From JACKIC01 sp964392305 (GTDB taxonomy: Bacteria; Planctomycetota; UBA1135; UBA2386), in assembly GCA_964392305.1 (NCBI GenBank), contig CAYMPV010000009.1, positions 62,001 to 126,000 of the forward strand: DNA of 64,000 nt, in the 5' to 3' direction. A model generated the notes under the pieces. It did no database searches and had not been told where the DNA came from. It saw nothing but the letters and a program-made list of their open reading frames with translations. This document shows, piece after piece, positions 42,166 to 50,837 of this stretch (position 1 is the stretch's first letter; every line of letters begins with the position of its first letter). The position numbers were made by a program, and so were the translations under genes.

Positions 42166-45100
42166 ATGGCGATCCGCGAGGGCACCCGCCGCTGGCTGCT
42201 GCGCTGCTCGTGGGCAGGGTTGATCGCGTCCTTGTCGTTGTGGCTGGGCCTGTGGCTCGGCCGACCGCTCTACTACACCGACGGGGCGCAACAACTGCGC
42301 GCCGACGACCTGCTGTTCGACGGCATGCTGCGTTGGTCGCCGCCCGAGGTCGTCGCCGAACTGCCCGGCAAGGTCAGTGGCCGCGTCGCGCAGCTGCCCG
42401 ATGGGCGGCTGTGTCATGGCCGGCTGCTCGCGGACGGCACCAGCGACCTGGTGTTGTTCGATCCGAAGCGCCCGCACCTCGCGCCCGAACCGGCGTACGG
42501 CCTGAACAGCGCCCACAACGAACTGGCCCCGGCGCTGGGCCCTGACGGCACCTTCTACTTCGCCTCGGACCGACCGGGCGGTTTCGGCGGCTACGACCTC
42601 TACACCTGCAGGTTCGAACGCGGCGGCTTCACGCCGCCGGTGCCGTTGGCGGCGATCAACACCGCGCGCGACGAGACCGATCCGGCGCCGTCGCCGGACG
42701 GCAGCACGCTGGTGTTCGTGCGCATCGACAAAGAGCAACGAGGTCCCGACGACGGGCGCCTGTTCGGGTTCACGCTCGGCGGCGAACTCGACGCGGCGCC
42801 GTTGTTCGACGAACCCAGCGGGCAGCGACAGGCGCGCCGAGCCGATCGCGATCCGGCCTTCAGTGCCGACGGTGCCGAGTTGTGGTTCGTGCGCAAGGCT
42901 CTCGGTGAACCGCCGCAGCTGCTGCGCGTCAGCGTGCACCAGGGACGCTGGGACCGCGCCCGGCCGGCGAACACCCACTGGGGCATCGGTGCCGTGCGGG
43001 CGCCGTTGCCGAGCGCCGACGGCTTGCACCTGTACGTGCTGCGACCGGGCGTCGGCGATGGCGCCAGTGACCTGTGGTACGTGTCGACGGCCAGCGAGGT
43101 CCATCCGTTCTGGCTCGGCCAACGTTGGCTCGAGTGGTTGTTGCTCGGTGTCGCCCTGACCTGCCTGTTGCTGCTGGTGCTGCTGCATCTGGGCCGGCGA
43201 TGGACCGCGCTCGACCTGCTGGTGCAGTGCCTGTTGCTGTCGCTGCTGCTGCACGTGCTGCTGTTCCTGTGGCTGATGGGCGTCGAGATCACCGGCGCCC
43301 TGTTGCCCGGTGACGACGCGGGCGCGGGGCTCGAAGTGTCGATCGTCACCAGCAGCAGCGCCGCCGGCGGCGCCGGCGACGACGGGCAGGTGCAGCAGGA
43401 TCTCGCGGCGATGGTGCAGTTCCGCGGGCGCGAACAGGCGCTCGCCGCGGCCGCTCCGGGCACCGCGCTCGAGCCGGTCAGCGCGGCCGAAGCGCTCACC
43501 GGTCCGGCGGCCGAGCTGCCGCAGACCATGGCCGCGGGCTCGGCAGCGGCGGCGGCACCGTTGGCGAGCTTGCAGGATGAGGCGCAGGCGGCGGCGCTGC
43601 GCGACGGCGCGGCGGTCGAGCAGGCAGTCGACGCCGCGTCGTTGCCGACGGTCGCGGCCGCGGCACCCGCCGCCGCAACGACGGCTGCAGAGCGTGGTGG
43701 TGCGAGTGACGCCGCGGCGCGCATCGTCGTCACCGCACCGGGCGCCAATCTGGTCGCGGCGCCACTGTCGACCGCAGGCGCCCTGGCCGCGGCCGCGGCG
43801 CCGCCGGCGGTGCCGAGTGCACGCGCGGTCACTGTCGCCGATACCGAGGTCAGCGATGTGGCAGCCGTTCCCGCGCCGCGAACCGCCGCGCGCGACCAGG
43901 ATGCGTCGGCGCCGCTGCCGGTGGTCGCCGCGACGTTGCCGGGCCCGGGGCCGCAAGCGGGACCGACGGTCGCGATGAGCATGGCGCCGGCCGTGCCGCG
44001 CGCCGCGCGAACCGACGTCGCCAGCGGCAACGACGCCGTGGTCCTGGCGCGACCGGGTTCGGCGCTCGCAGGACCGACCGGTTCGACCAACAGCGCGCCT
44101 GCGGCGACGTTGCCGCCGGCGCCGGCGCCGTTGGCACGCACGACGTTGCCGGCGCCCACCGGTCTGCGCGATGGTGCGGCGCCGGCCGCCGCAGCGCCGC
44201 AACCGGCCGCGGGTCGACAGGCTGCCGCCTTGCCCGTGGCGAGCGCGGCGCTGCCGGTGCTGCAGGCGGGCAGCAACGACGCAGCGGTCGTGCCGCAGGC
44301 CGCACCGCGCCACGCGGTGCGCGAAGCGGTCACTGCGCCGTTGGCGCCGAGCCTGCTCGCCGCGGCCGCCAGCGCGCGGCGCGAACCGCAACACGTTCCG
44401 CCGATGGTGAGCTCGCCGCGCGGCGGCCTCGCACCGCAGCGGTCGCTGACGGCGCTGCGCGATGCCGCGACCCCGTTGCGCGGCAGTGCCAAGAACGCCA
44501 CTGCGGCTGCCGACTCGTCGGCTGCGGCGACGGCGCGCGCCGCCGAGCTCGGCGCCTTGCCGGCACTGGCGGGACCTGCGCCCGCGGCGCTGACCGATCC
44601 GCATCACGGCGCCGCCGCGCGACCTGGCCTCACCGCGGCAGCGCCGCCGACCCCGCCGGGGTCCCTGTGGTCCCGCACACCGCTGCAACCGCTGCTCGTG
44701 GCCGCGGAGCTGCGTGAACACAACGCCTACAGCAATCGCTTCGGCCCGGCGAAGGCGGCGGCGATCGAACAGTTCGGCGGCACCGCCGACACCGAACGCG
44801 CCGTGCGCGACGGCCTGCGTTATCTGGCGAGCATCCAGAACCGCGATGGTTCGTGGGGCAACCGCCGCCGCTTCGACGACAAGTACGGGCTCGTCTACGT
44901 CGGCAAGTCGGCGTTGTGTTTGCTCGCCTTCCTAGGCGCCGGCCATACGCCGACCTCGAACACCGAGCACAGCCAGGTCGTCGAACGCGCGCTCGCGCAC
45001 CTGCTGGCGCTGCAGGATGCCGACACCGGCGCGTTCGGGGTGAGCAGCTGTTACGGCCACGGCATCGCCACCTACGCGCTCGCCGAGTGTTACGGCCTGA

Positions 45101-45831
45101 CCAAGGACCCGGCGTTGCTGCGCCCGCTCGAGAACGCGCTCGGCTGGTTGCTCACGCACCAGGGACCGCGCAAGGACCGCAAGAACCGCGGCGGCTGGGG
45201 CTACTTCTCGCCGGGGCTGCAGGCCGAGGACAGCTACGCACGCATCTCGGTGACCGCGTGGATGGTCATGGCGCTCGAGTCGGCGCGGTTGTCGGGCATC
45301 GAGCTGCCGCCCGAGGTGCTGCCGCGGGCGCGTGAGTACCTCGAGTTGTCGTTCGACGAACCGAACGGTTGGTTCCGCTACAACCAGAACCCCAGCCGGC
45401 TGCGTTCGCAGTGGCCGACGTTGCCCGCGAGCACGCCGGCCGGCGCGTTCTGTCTGTTGCTGCTCGGTGTCGACAAGGACGACCCGCGCATCGTCACCGC
45501 CGTCGACTACACGGTCGAGCGGCGACCGCAGCGTTACCGCAAGTACGCCGACGACGACTTCGTGCTCGGCGGCCAGGGCAACGTCTATTTCTGGTACTAC
45601 GGCTCGCTGGCGTGCTTCCTGCGCGGTGGTGAGGCCTGGACGCGGTGGAACGAACGCCTCAAGACGGTGCTGCCGGCGGGGCAGGCCGCCGACGGCTCGT
45701 TCCCGCCGATCGACACCTACGCCGACTACGCCGGCGACTCGGCCACCGACCGCAGCTACACCACGGCGATGTGTGTGCTGAGCCTCGAGGTCTACTACCG
45801 CTACTTCACGCCGCTGCTGGTGGGGCGCTGA
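42166..45831 (+). CDS. mosaic membrane protein: PD40 propeller - membrane helices - long Ala/Pro linker - squalene-cyclase-like toroid
   Basis: 1221 aa. After an N-terminal helix (about residues 10-28) comes a PD40/TolB-like propeller to about 310, with repeats of ALGPDGTFYFASDRPGGFGGYDLYTC and PSPDGSTLVFVRI type. Two membrane helices follow (about 322-383), then some 450 residues of Ala/Pro/Val-rich linker. From about 876 to 1215 there is an alpha/alpha toroid with prenyltransferase/squalene-oxidase repeats: AVRDGLRYLASIQNRDGSWG, ALAHLLALQDADTGAFG, CYGHGIATYALAECYG and NRGGWGYFSPG. No DxDD cyclase motif is visible, so a binding or scaffold role is likelier than terpene cyclisation. As the last gene of the ExbB-ExbD operon it may be the energised partner. 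Confidence 0.9.
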   Translation: MAIREGTRRWLLRCSWAGLIASLSLWLGLWLGRPLYYTDGAQQLRADDLLFDGMLRWSPPEVVAELPGKVSGRVAQLPDGRLCHGRLLADGTSDLVLFDPKRPHLAPEPAYGLNSAHNELAPALGPDGTFYFASDRPGGFGGYDLYTCRFERGGFTPPVPLAAINTARDETDPAPSPDGSTLVFVRIDKEQRGPDDGRLFGFTLGGELDAAPLFDEPSGQRQARRADRDPAFSADGAELWFVRKALGEPPQLLRVSVHQGRWDRARPANTHWGIGAVRAPLPSADGLHLYVLRPGVGDGASDLWYVSTASEVHPFWLGQRWLEWLLLGVALTCLLLLVLLHLGRRWTALDLLVQCLLLSLLLHVLLFLWLMGVEITGALLPGDDAGAGLEVSIVTSSSAAGGAGDDGQVQQDLAAMVQFRGREQALAAAAPGTALEPVSAAEALTGPAAELPQTMAAGSAAAAAPLASLQDEAQAAALRDGAAVEQAVDAASLPTVAAAAPAAATTAAERGGASDAAARIVVTAPGANLVAAPLSTAGALAAAAAPPAVPSARAVTVADTEVSDVAAVPAPRTAARDQDASAPLPVVAATLPGPGPQAGPTVAMSMAPAVPRAARTDVASGNDAVVLARPGSALAGPTGSTNSAPAATLPPAPAPLARTTLPAPTGLRDGAAPAAAAPQPAAGRQAAALPVASAALPVLQAGSNDAAVVPQAAPRHAVREAVTAPLAPSLLAAAASARREPQHVPPMVSSPRGGLAPQRSLTALRDAATPLRGSAKNATAAADSSAAATARAAELGALPALAGPAPAALTDPHHGAAARPGLTAAAPPTPPGSLWSRTPLQPLLVAAELREHNAYSNRFGPAKAAAIEQFGGTADTERAVRDGLRYLASIQNRDGSWGNRRRFDDKYGLVYVGKSALCLLAFLGAGHTPTSNTEHSQVVERALAHLLALQDADTGAFGVSSCYGHGIATYALAECYGLTKDPALLRPLENALGWLLTHQGPRKDRKNRGGWGYFSPGLQAEDSYARISVTAWMVMALESARLSGIELPPEVLPRAREYLELSFDEPNGWFRYNQNPSRLRSQWPTLPASTPAGAFCLLLLGVDKDDPRIVTAVDYTVERRPQRYRKYADDDFVLGGQGNVYFWYYGSLACFLRGGEAWTRWNERLKTVLPAGQAADGSFPPIDTYADYAGDSATDRSYTTAMCVLSLEVYYRYFTPLLVGR

Positions 45832-45891
45832 CCGGCGCGGCGCCCGCAAAGGGTGCGAAACAAGGGGACGCTCGCTACGTTCTTCCGCCCG

Positions 45892-46449
45892 ATGAGCAAG
45901 GCGATGAATCCCGTGTTCAAGACGCTGGTGCTGAGCCTGGCCGGCACCATCCTGGTCTACTACGGCGTCGGCACGATCCTGGCCAACGAGTGGGTGGTCG
46001 AGACGTCGCGTGTGGTCGGCGCGCCGCCGGCGAAGGTCGCGACCGTGCTGGGCGACTTCGCGACCTGGAAGGACTGGTCGCAGATGGACGCCAACCTCGG
46101 TCCGCAGACGCAGCGTGAGGTGGCGGGCACGCCGGGAGCTGTCGGCCACGCAATCACCTGGCGCGGCGCCCAGGGCATGGCACGCCTGGCGTTGGTCGAG
46201 GTGACCCAGGACTCGATCGGCTACGAGTTCTCGCGCCAGATGCCCGGCGATCAGGCACCGCTGATGAGTGGACGGGGCAGGGTCAGCTGGGTGGCCGAAG
46301 GCGCTGGCAGCAAGGTGACCTGGCGCGACGAAGGGCGGTGGGACAGCATGCCCGGCCGGTGGATCGGTTGGTTCGGCGCGCTGCAGGAACGCATGCGGCA
46401 GATCCAGAACAGCAGCCTCGAAGGGCTCGAGCGCGCTACGGCGAAGTGA
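45892..46449 (+). CDS. membrane-anchored SRPBCC (START/polyketide-cyclase-like) protein
   Basis: 185 aa from the ATG at 45892; the ATG at 45904 is also possible. One N-terminal helix (VFKTLVLSLAGTILVYYGVGTIL) anchors the protein. The rest is SRPBCC-like: VVETSRVVGAPPAKVATVLGDFATWKDWSQMDANLG, then beta strands (SRQMPGDQ..., GRGRVSWVAEGAGSKVTWRDEG) and a long C-terminal helix (MRQIQNSSLEGLERA). The fold binds hydrophobic ligands; the ligand is unknown. It follows the toroid gene by 60 bases on the same strand. Confidence 0.82.
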   Translation: MSKAMNPVFKTLVLSLAGTILVYYGVGTILANEWVVETSRVVGAPPAKVATVLGDFATWKDWSQMDANLGPQTQREVAGTPGAVGHAITWRGAQGMARLALVEVTQDSIGYEFSRQMPGDQAPLMSGRGRVSWVAEGAGSKVTWRDEGRWDSMPGRWIGWFGALQERMRQIQNSSLEGLERATAK

Positions 46450-46485
46450 CGCGCCCAGTGGGACGCATCGTCGAGGCGGGTGCGG

Positions 46486-46992
46486 TCAGCGGATGGTGAT
46501 CGGAACTTCGGTCGGCGTGTCATCGACGTCGATCGCGGTTCCGTCGCGCGCCGCGATGCGCGGCTCGAGCAGACGCAGCTTCTGGTTGCCGAGTTGTCGC
46601 GGGACGGTGGTGGCCAGCTGTACGCGGAACAACGTGCCGGACGGCAGCGCGGCGGCGGTGCTGTTGCGCGCGTCGCCGATCAGGACCTTGTAGCGGTTGC
46701 CGATCAGCTTGCCGTCCAGGGTCACCACCGGGATCGCGGCCTGCAGCGGCGAACCGCTTGCGATCGTGACGCCGGGCGGCAGTTCGATCACCACTTCGGC
46801 GAGTGCGGCGCCGCTGTTGGTGGCGGCCTGCAGTTCGACCAGCAGCTGCGCCGTGGTGTTGCCGGCGGCGAACTCCACCGCCGCCGCCGTCAAGCGCGCC
46901 GGCAGCGTCGTCGTCGGTGTGCCGGTGCCGCCGCCACCGCCGCCGCAGGCCGCGATCAGCAGCGTGGTCAGGCCGGTGACGAGGAAGCGCAT
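46486..46992 (-). CDS. small lipoprotein with cohesin-like beta domain
   Basis: 168 aa from the ATG at 46992 (MRFLVTGLTTLLIAAC), with a lipobox at IAAC and then Gly6-TGTP. The mature part (LTAAAVEFAAGNTTAQLLVELQAA..., AEVVIELPPGVTIASGS..., YKVLIGDARNSTAAALPSGTLFRVQL) resembles cohesin-like or other beta-sandwich domains that mediate extracellular protein contacts. The end (DVDDTPTEVPITI) is acidic. Function unknown. Convergent with the SRPBCC gene, with a 36-base gap. Confidence 0.75.
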   Translation of the reverse strand: MRFLVTGLTTLLIAACGGGGGGTGTPTTTLPARLTAAAVEFAAGNTTAQLLVELQAATNSGAALAEVVIELPPGVTIASGSPLQAAIPVVTLDGKLIGNRYKVLIGDARNSTAAALPSGTLFRVQLATTVPRQLGNQKLRLLEPRIAARDGTAIDVDDTPTEVPITIR

Positions 46993-47069
46993 CGGCGGCA
47001 CGTTATCCGATCGCGGCGCGCCGGGAAGGGCTCGCGCAACGTCGACCGATCAACGACGATTCCCGGCCG

Positions 47070-49217
47070 ATGCGTGCCCTGTTGCTGTCGACCTCCCTGC
47101 TGTCGTTGTCGGTTGGTCCGTTCCTCGCCGGCAGCGCCGCGAGGTCCCAGGATCCCGTGCCCGAGTCAACATCCCAAGATCCGGCCCCAGAACCAGCTGC
47201 CCAGGAACCGGCCCGCAATCAACTCGACCGGGAGACGTCGCCGTACCTGCGGCTGCACCAGCACAACCCGGTGCACTGGCAGGCGTGGGGCGAGGCCGCG
47301 TTCGCGCGCGCCAGGCGCGAGAACAAGCCGGTGTTCCTGTCGGTCGGTTACGCGGCCTGCCACTGGTGTCACGTGATGGCGAAGGAGAGCTTCGCGGACG
47401 AGAAGGTCGCGGCCTTCCTCAACGAGCACTTCGTCTGCATCAAGGTCGATCGCGAAGAGCGTCCGGACGTCGACGAGATCTACATGGCCGCGGTGCAGGC
47501 GATGGGTCAGCAGGGCGGCTGGCCGCTGTCGGTGTGGATGACCCCCGACAAGAAGCCGTTCTTCGGCGGCACCTATTTCCCGCCCGAAGACCGCTTCGGG
47601 CGTCCGGGGTTCCAGCGGGTGCTGCAACACCTGGCCAAGGCCTGGAAGGAGCAGCGCGAGGAGCTCGAGAAGGGCGCCGACGAGCTGACAACGCACCTGC
47701 AGAAGGTGCTCGCACCGGTTGCGCCGGCGGGGGAGCCCACCGCCGCGTTGCTCCAGCGCCTGGTGCCGATGGCCGAAGAACGCTTCGACGGTGAGTTCGG
47801 CGGGTTCGGCAGCGCGCCGCAGTTTGCGCCGAAGTTCCCCAACGCCAGCGAACTCGCCGCCCTGCTGCGCACGTCCGACGCGCACGCGTTGGTGATCGTG
47901 ACCAAGACGCTCGACGCGATGCGCCGCGGCGGCATCTACGACCAGCTCGGCGGTGGTTTCCACCGCTACAGCACCGATCGGCAGTGGTTGGTGCCGCACT
48001 TCGAGAAGATGCTCTACGACAACGCGCAGCTCGCCGAGCTCTACCTCGACGCGTTCCTGCGCACCCAGAACGGCGACTATGCGACCGTCGCGCGCCAGAC
48101 GCTCGACTACATGCTGCGGGAGATGCAGGCCGACAACGGCGGCTTCCACGCCGCGCAGGATGCGCAGAGCGAGGACGTGGAGGGCAAGTTCTTCGTCTGG
48201 ACCATGGCTGAGCTGCAGACCGTGCTCGGCGACGACGCGCCGCTGGCCGCCGCGCGTTACGGCGTGACCACCGCCGGCAACTGGGAAGGCAAGAACGTGC
48301 TGCACCTGGCCGGAGTGGCGGCCGTCGGCGACGAAGCGCGGCTCGAGTCGGCGCGCGAACGGCTGCTGGCCGCGCGCGAACGGCGGGTGCGCCCGGCGAC
48401 CGACGACAAGATCCTGACGGCCTGGAACGGTCTGGCCATCGCCGCCTGTGCGCGCGGCTACGCGGTGCTCGGCGAACCACGCTACCTGACGGCGGCGCAG
48501 CGTGCGGCCACGTTCGCGCTCGCCGAACTGGTGCGCGACGGGCGATGCCGGCGCGGCTGGCACTCGGGCAAGGCGCCGCTCGGCGGTTACCTCGAAGATC
48601 AGGCGATGTTGGCGACGGCGTTGCTGCAGCTGTTCGAGGTCGACAGCGAGCCGCGTTGGCTCGACGCGGCCAGGCAGCTGCTGGTGACGATGGTGCGCGA
48701 CTTCGGCGCCGAAGGCGGCGGCTTCTACTTCACCGCCAGCGATCACGAGGCGCTGGTCGCGCGCAGCAAGAGTGCGGTCGAATCGTCGCTGCCGTCGGGC
48801 GCGGCGATGGCAACGATCGCGCTGCTGCGCGGCGGGTTGCTGCTCGGCGACGAACAACTCTACGAACGCGGCGTCGCCTGCCTGCGCGCCAACCACGACC
48901 TGTTGCAGCGTGCGCCGGCGCACCTGGCATCGCTGGTCGCGGCGCTGCAGTTCCATCTCGCCGACCCGCGGGAGGTGGTGATCGCCGGTGAACCCGGTGA
49001 CCCACGCACGCAGGCGCTGCTGCAGGCGGCGTGGCGGCGTTTCCCCAGGGTCGCGGTCACCTCGCTCGTGCACGCCGGCAACCAGGAGGCGTTGGCGCGC
49101 CTGTCGGTGGTGTTCGTCGGCAAGGTGCCGATCGACGGCGTGCCCGCGGCCTACGTCTGTCGGCGCGGTGTCTGCGCGGCGCCGGTGACCGATCCGGCCA
49201 GGTTGCTGCAGGAGTGA
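47070..49217 (+). CDS. DUF255 thioredoxin-fold protein (YyaL/SSP411 family), exported
   Basis: 715 aa. An N-terminal signal-like segment (LLLSTSLLSLSVGPFLAGSAA) precedes an Asp/Pro/Glu-rich spacer. The thioredoxin-like domain has NPVHWQAWGEAAFARARRENKPVFLSVGYAACHWCHVM with C97-H-W-C100, then NEHFVCIKVDREERPDVD and GGWPLSVWMTPD. The long C-terminal (alpha/alpha)6-like part has YDQLGGGFHRYSTDRQWLVPHFEKMLYDNAQLAELY and ILTAWNGLAIAACARGYAVLG, typical of the family. Length is normal (about 670-720). The family is proposed to act in redox or spermatogenesis-related roles; the bacterial function is unclear. Confidence 0.93.
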   Translation: MRALLLSTSLLSLSVGPFLAGSAARSQDPVPESTSQDPAPEPAAQEPARNQLDRETSPYLRLHQHNPVHWQAWGEAAFARARRENKPVFLSVGYAACHWCHVMAKESFADEKVAAFLNEHFVCIKVDREERPDVDEIYMAAVQAMGQQGGWPLSVWMTPDKKPFFGGTYFPPEDRFGRPGFQRVLQHLAKAWKEQREELEKGADELTTHLQKVLAPVAPAGEPTAALLQRLVPMAEERFDGEFGGFGSAPQFAPKFPNASELAALLRTSDAHALVIVTKTLDAMRRGGIYDQLGGGFHRYSTDRQWLVPHFEKMLYDNAQLAELYLDAFLRTQNGDYATVARQTLDYMLREMQADNGGFHAAQDAQSEDVEGKFFVWTMAELQTVLGDDAPLAAARYGVTTAGNWEGKNVLHLAGVAAVGDEARLESARERLLAARERRVRPATDDKILTAWNGLAIAACARGYAVLGEPRYLTAAQRAATFALAELVRDGRCRRGWHSGKAPLGGYLEDQAMLATALLQLFEVDSEPRWLDAARQLLVTMVRDFGAEGGGFYFTASDHEALVARSKSAVESSLPSGAAMATIALLRGGLLLGDEQLYERGVACLRANHDLLQRAPAHLASLVAALQFHLADPREVVIAGEPGDPRTQALLQAAWRRFPRVAVTSLVHAGNQEALARLSVVFVGKVPIDGVPAAYVCRRGVCAAPVTDPARLLQE

Positions 49218-49219
49218 CC

Positions 49220-49609
49220 ATGGTCGCCGACTTCCGCGACATCCTCGACGGCAGCCGCGCGGTGCATGTGATCGCCGAGGACGAACGGCACCTCGCGTTC
49301 CTGGCCGAGCGCCCGGCGCGTCCGGGGCACGTGGTGGTGATCACGCGGCAGGTGGTGGACTCGGTGTTCGACCTGGACGCAGCGGCGCACGCGGCGTTGT
49401 GGGCGTTCGTGCACGAACTCGGCCAGCGCCTGCGGTCGCGCCTGCCGTGTGCGCGGGTCTGCGTGTCGGTGATCGGCTGGGCGGTGCGTCACGCGCACGT
49501 GCACCTGTTGCCGACCGATGCGCCGGGGCAGGTTCCCGGGCTCGATGGCGAGCCGTTGCCCGCGGCGGAAATGACCGCGCTCGCGGCCCGATTGCGGAGT
49601 CGGCCGTGA
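49220..49609 (+). CDS. HIT family (histidine triad) protein
   Basis: 129 aa from the ATG at 49220, three bases after the previous stop. The HIT signature is HAHVHLLP (HxHxHxx), with GHVVVITRQVVDSVFDLD upstream. HIT proteins are nucleotide hydrolases or transferases that act on AMP-linked substrates. Shorter than Ap4A-type enzymes but typical for HINT-like proteins. Co-transcription with the DUF255 gene is likely. Confidence 0.9.
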   Translation: MVADFRDILDGSRAVHVIAEDERHLAFLAERPARPGHVVVITRQVVDSVFDLDAAAHAALWAFVHELGQRLRSRLPCARVCVSVIGWAVRHAHVHLLPTDAPGQVPGLDGEPLPAAEMTALAARLRSRP

Positions 49610-49629
49610 CGAGCGCCGCGGCGATCGGC

Positions 49630-49959
49630 TCAGCGCCGCGATTCGCTGGCGAAGACGTCTTCGCCCTGATCGGTGTGCAGGTAGTCGGCGAACGCGCGCA
49701 CGAACCAATCGAGTTCGTCGGCGACCTCGGTGCTCAGCGCGACGCGTTGGCGCGCGGCGCCGATGCGCCGGCCGAGGTCCGCGAACGGCGGCACCGCCAG
49801 CAGGAACGCCGGGAACTCAGGGTCGGTGACCGGCGGCTCGGCCAGGTGCGACAGTCGATCGAGCCAGGCGGCTTGCTCGGTGGCGTGCAGCGTGGCGAGG
49901 TCGCGGCGTTCGGCGAGTGGCAAGACGCGGGGGTCGGCCAGGAAGTCGTAGGTGTCCAA
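49630..49959 (-). CDS. hypothetical protein
   Basis: 109 aa if started at the TTG at 49959 (LDTYDFLADPRVLP); the frame is open to 50070, but that region overlaps the divergent GNAT start. The composition looks natural: LAERRDLATLHATEQAAWLDRLSHLAEPP, then VALSTEVADELDWFVRAFADYLHTDQGEDVF. Probably an all-alpha protein. Not recognised. Its 3' end is 20 bases from the HIT gene stop. Confidence 0.5.
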   Translation of the reverse strand: MDTYDFLADPRVLPLAERRDLATLHATEQAAWLDRLSHLAEPPVTDPEFPAFLLAVPPFADLGRRIGAARQRVALSTEVADELDWFVRAFADYLHTDQGEDVFASESRR

Positions 49960-50020
49960 TGCTGGGCCTCGGGCTGGGGTGCCGTTGCTGATCGGCCGTT
50001 CGCATCGGAATCTTGAGCCC

Positions 50021-50827
50021 ATGACGTCTTTCGCGCTGCCCACCCTGCCGCTGGTCCACGACGACCCCAAGGCGCTGGCCTTGGCGGCGGCGGCGGGGGT
50101 ACACGGCGTCTACGTGGGCAATGCCCTGGCTCGCGCCGAGGGCAGCGGTCTGATGCTGCTGCACGGCGGCAGCGAAGCGGGCCTGTGCTGGTTCGGCGCG
50201 CGCGGCAACCTGGTGGTGATCGCCCCCGACCTCGATCCCGCCGGCGTGGCCACGGCGATCCAGAAGTCGCGCCTGCCGTTCCGGCTGGCGATGGGGCCGA
50301 CCGCGGTGGTCGACGCGCTGGCGGCGTTGTGCACGAGGCCGCCGTTGGTGTTGCGCGATCAGTGTTACTACCGGGCCAGGCCCACCGACGCGGTGCTCGA
50401 TCTGGTCAGCGCCGCGGTGCGCCCGGCGCAGCGCGGTGATCGCGATCGGCTCGCCCAGGCGACCCTGCTGCTCAACCAGAGCGATCTGAACATCGACCCG
50501 CGCCGCGTCGATCGCCGCTGGTTGCGCGACACCATCGACGAACGCATCGCCGACGGCAGCACGCACGTGCTCGGCGACGTCGGCGCGTTCGCGAGCAAAC
50601 TCGACTTCGGCAGCGACGGTCCCGCCGGCCAGGTGATCGAAGGCGTGTTCACGTTCCCGCAGCTGCGCGGCAACGGCACGGCCAGCCGGCTGGTCGCGTC
50701 GTGCATCGCCGCGGCGCAGCAGCTCGTGTGCCTGCACGTCGGGGAACACAACCGGCCGGCGCGCCGCGCCTACGAACGCGCGGGCATGACCGCCGTCGAT
50801 CGATGCCGGCTGTTGTTGATCGGCTGA
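50021..50827 (+). CDS. GNAT family N-acetyltransferase with N-terminal extension
   Basis: 268 aa from the ATG at 50021. The C-terminal half has the GNAT acetyl-CoA loop R-G-N-G-T-A (VIEGVFTFPQLRGNGTASRLVASCIAAAQQL) and the closing VGEHNRPARRAYERAGMTAVDRCRLLL. The first ~140 aa (VHDDPKALALAAAAGVHGVYVGNALARA...) look like the DUF4081-type domain of actinobacterial GNAT proteins. Substrate unknown. Confidence 0.82.
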   Translation: MTSFALPTLPLVHDDPKALALAAAAGVHGVYVGNALARAEGSGLMLLHGGSEAGLCWFGARGNLVVIAPDLDPAGVATAIQKSRLPFRLAMGPTAVVDALAALCTRPPLVLRDQCYYRARPTDAVLDLVSAAVRPAQRGDRDRLAQATLLLNQSDLNIDPRRVDRRWLRDTIDERIADGSTHVLGDVGAFASKLDFGSDGPAGQVIEGVFTFPQLRGNGTASRLVASCIAAAQQLVCLHVGEHNRPARRAYERAGMTAVDRCRLLLIG

Positions 50828-50837
50828 TGGCGATCGA

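Noticed and set aside
41554..44721. 1055-codon minus-strand open frame opposite exbD and the toroid gene
   Set aside because: It crosses several clear plus-strand genes and is low-complexity Arg/Gly/Gln.
47340..47420. Second selenoprotein candidate at the DUF255 thioredoxin motif
   Set aside because: The motif is an ordinary C-H-W-C encoded by TGC and TGT; no in-frame TGA is present.
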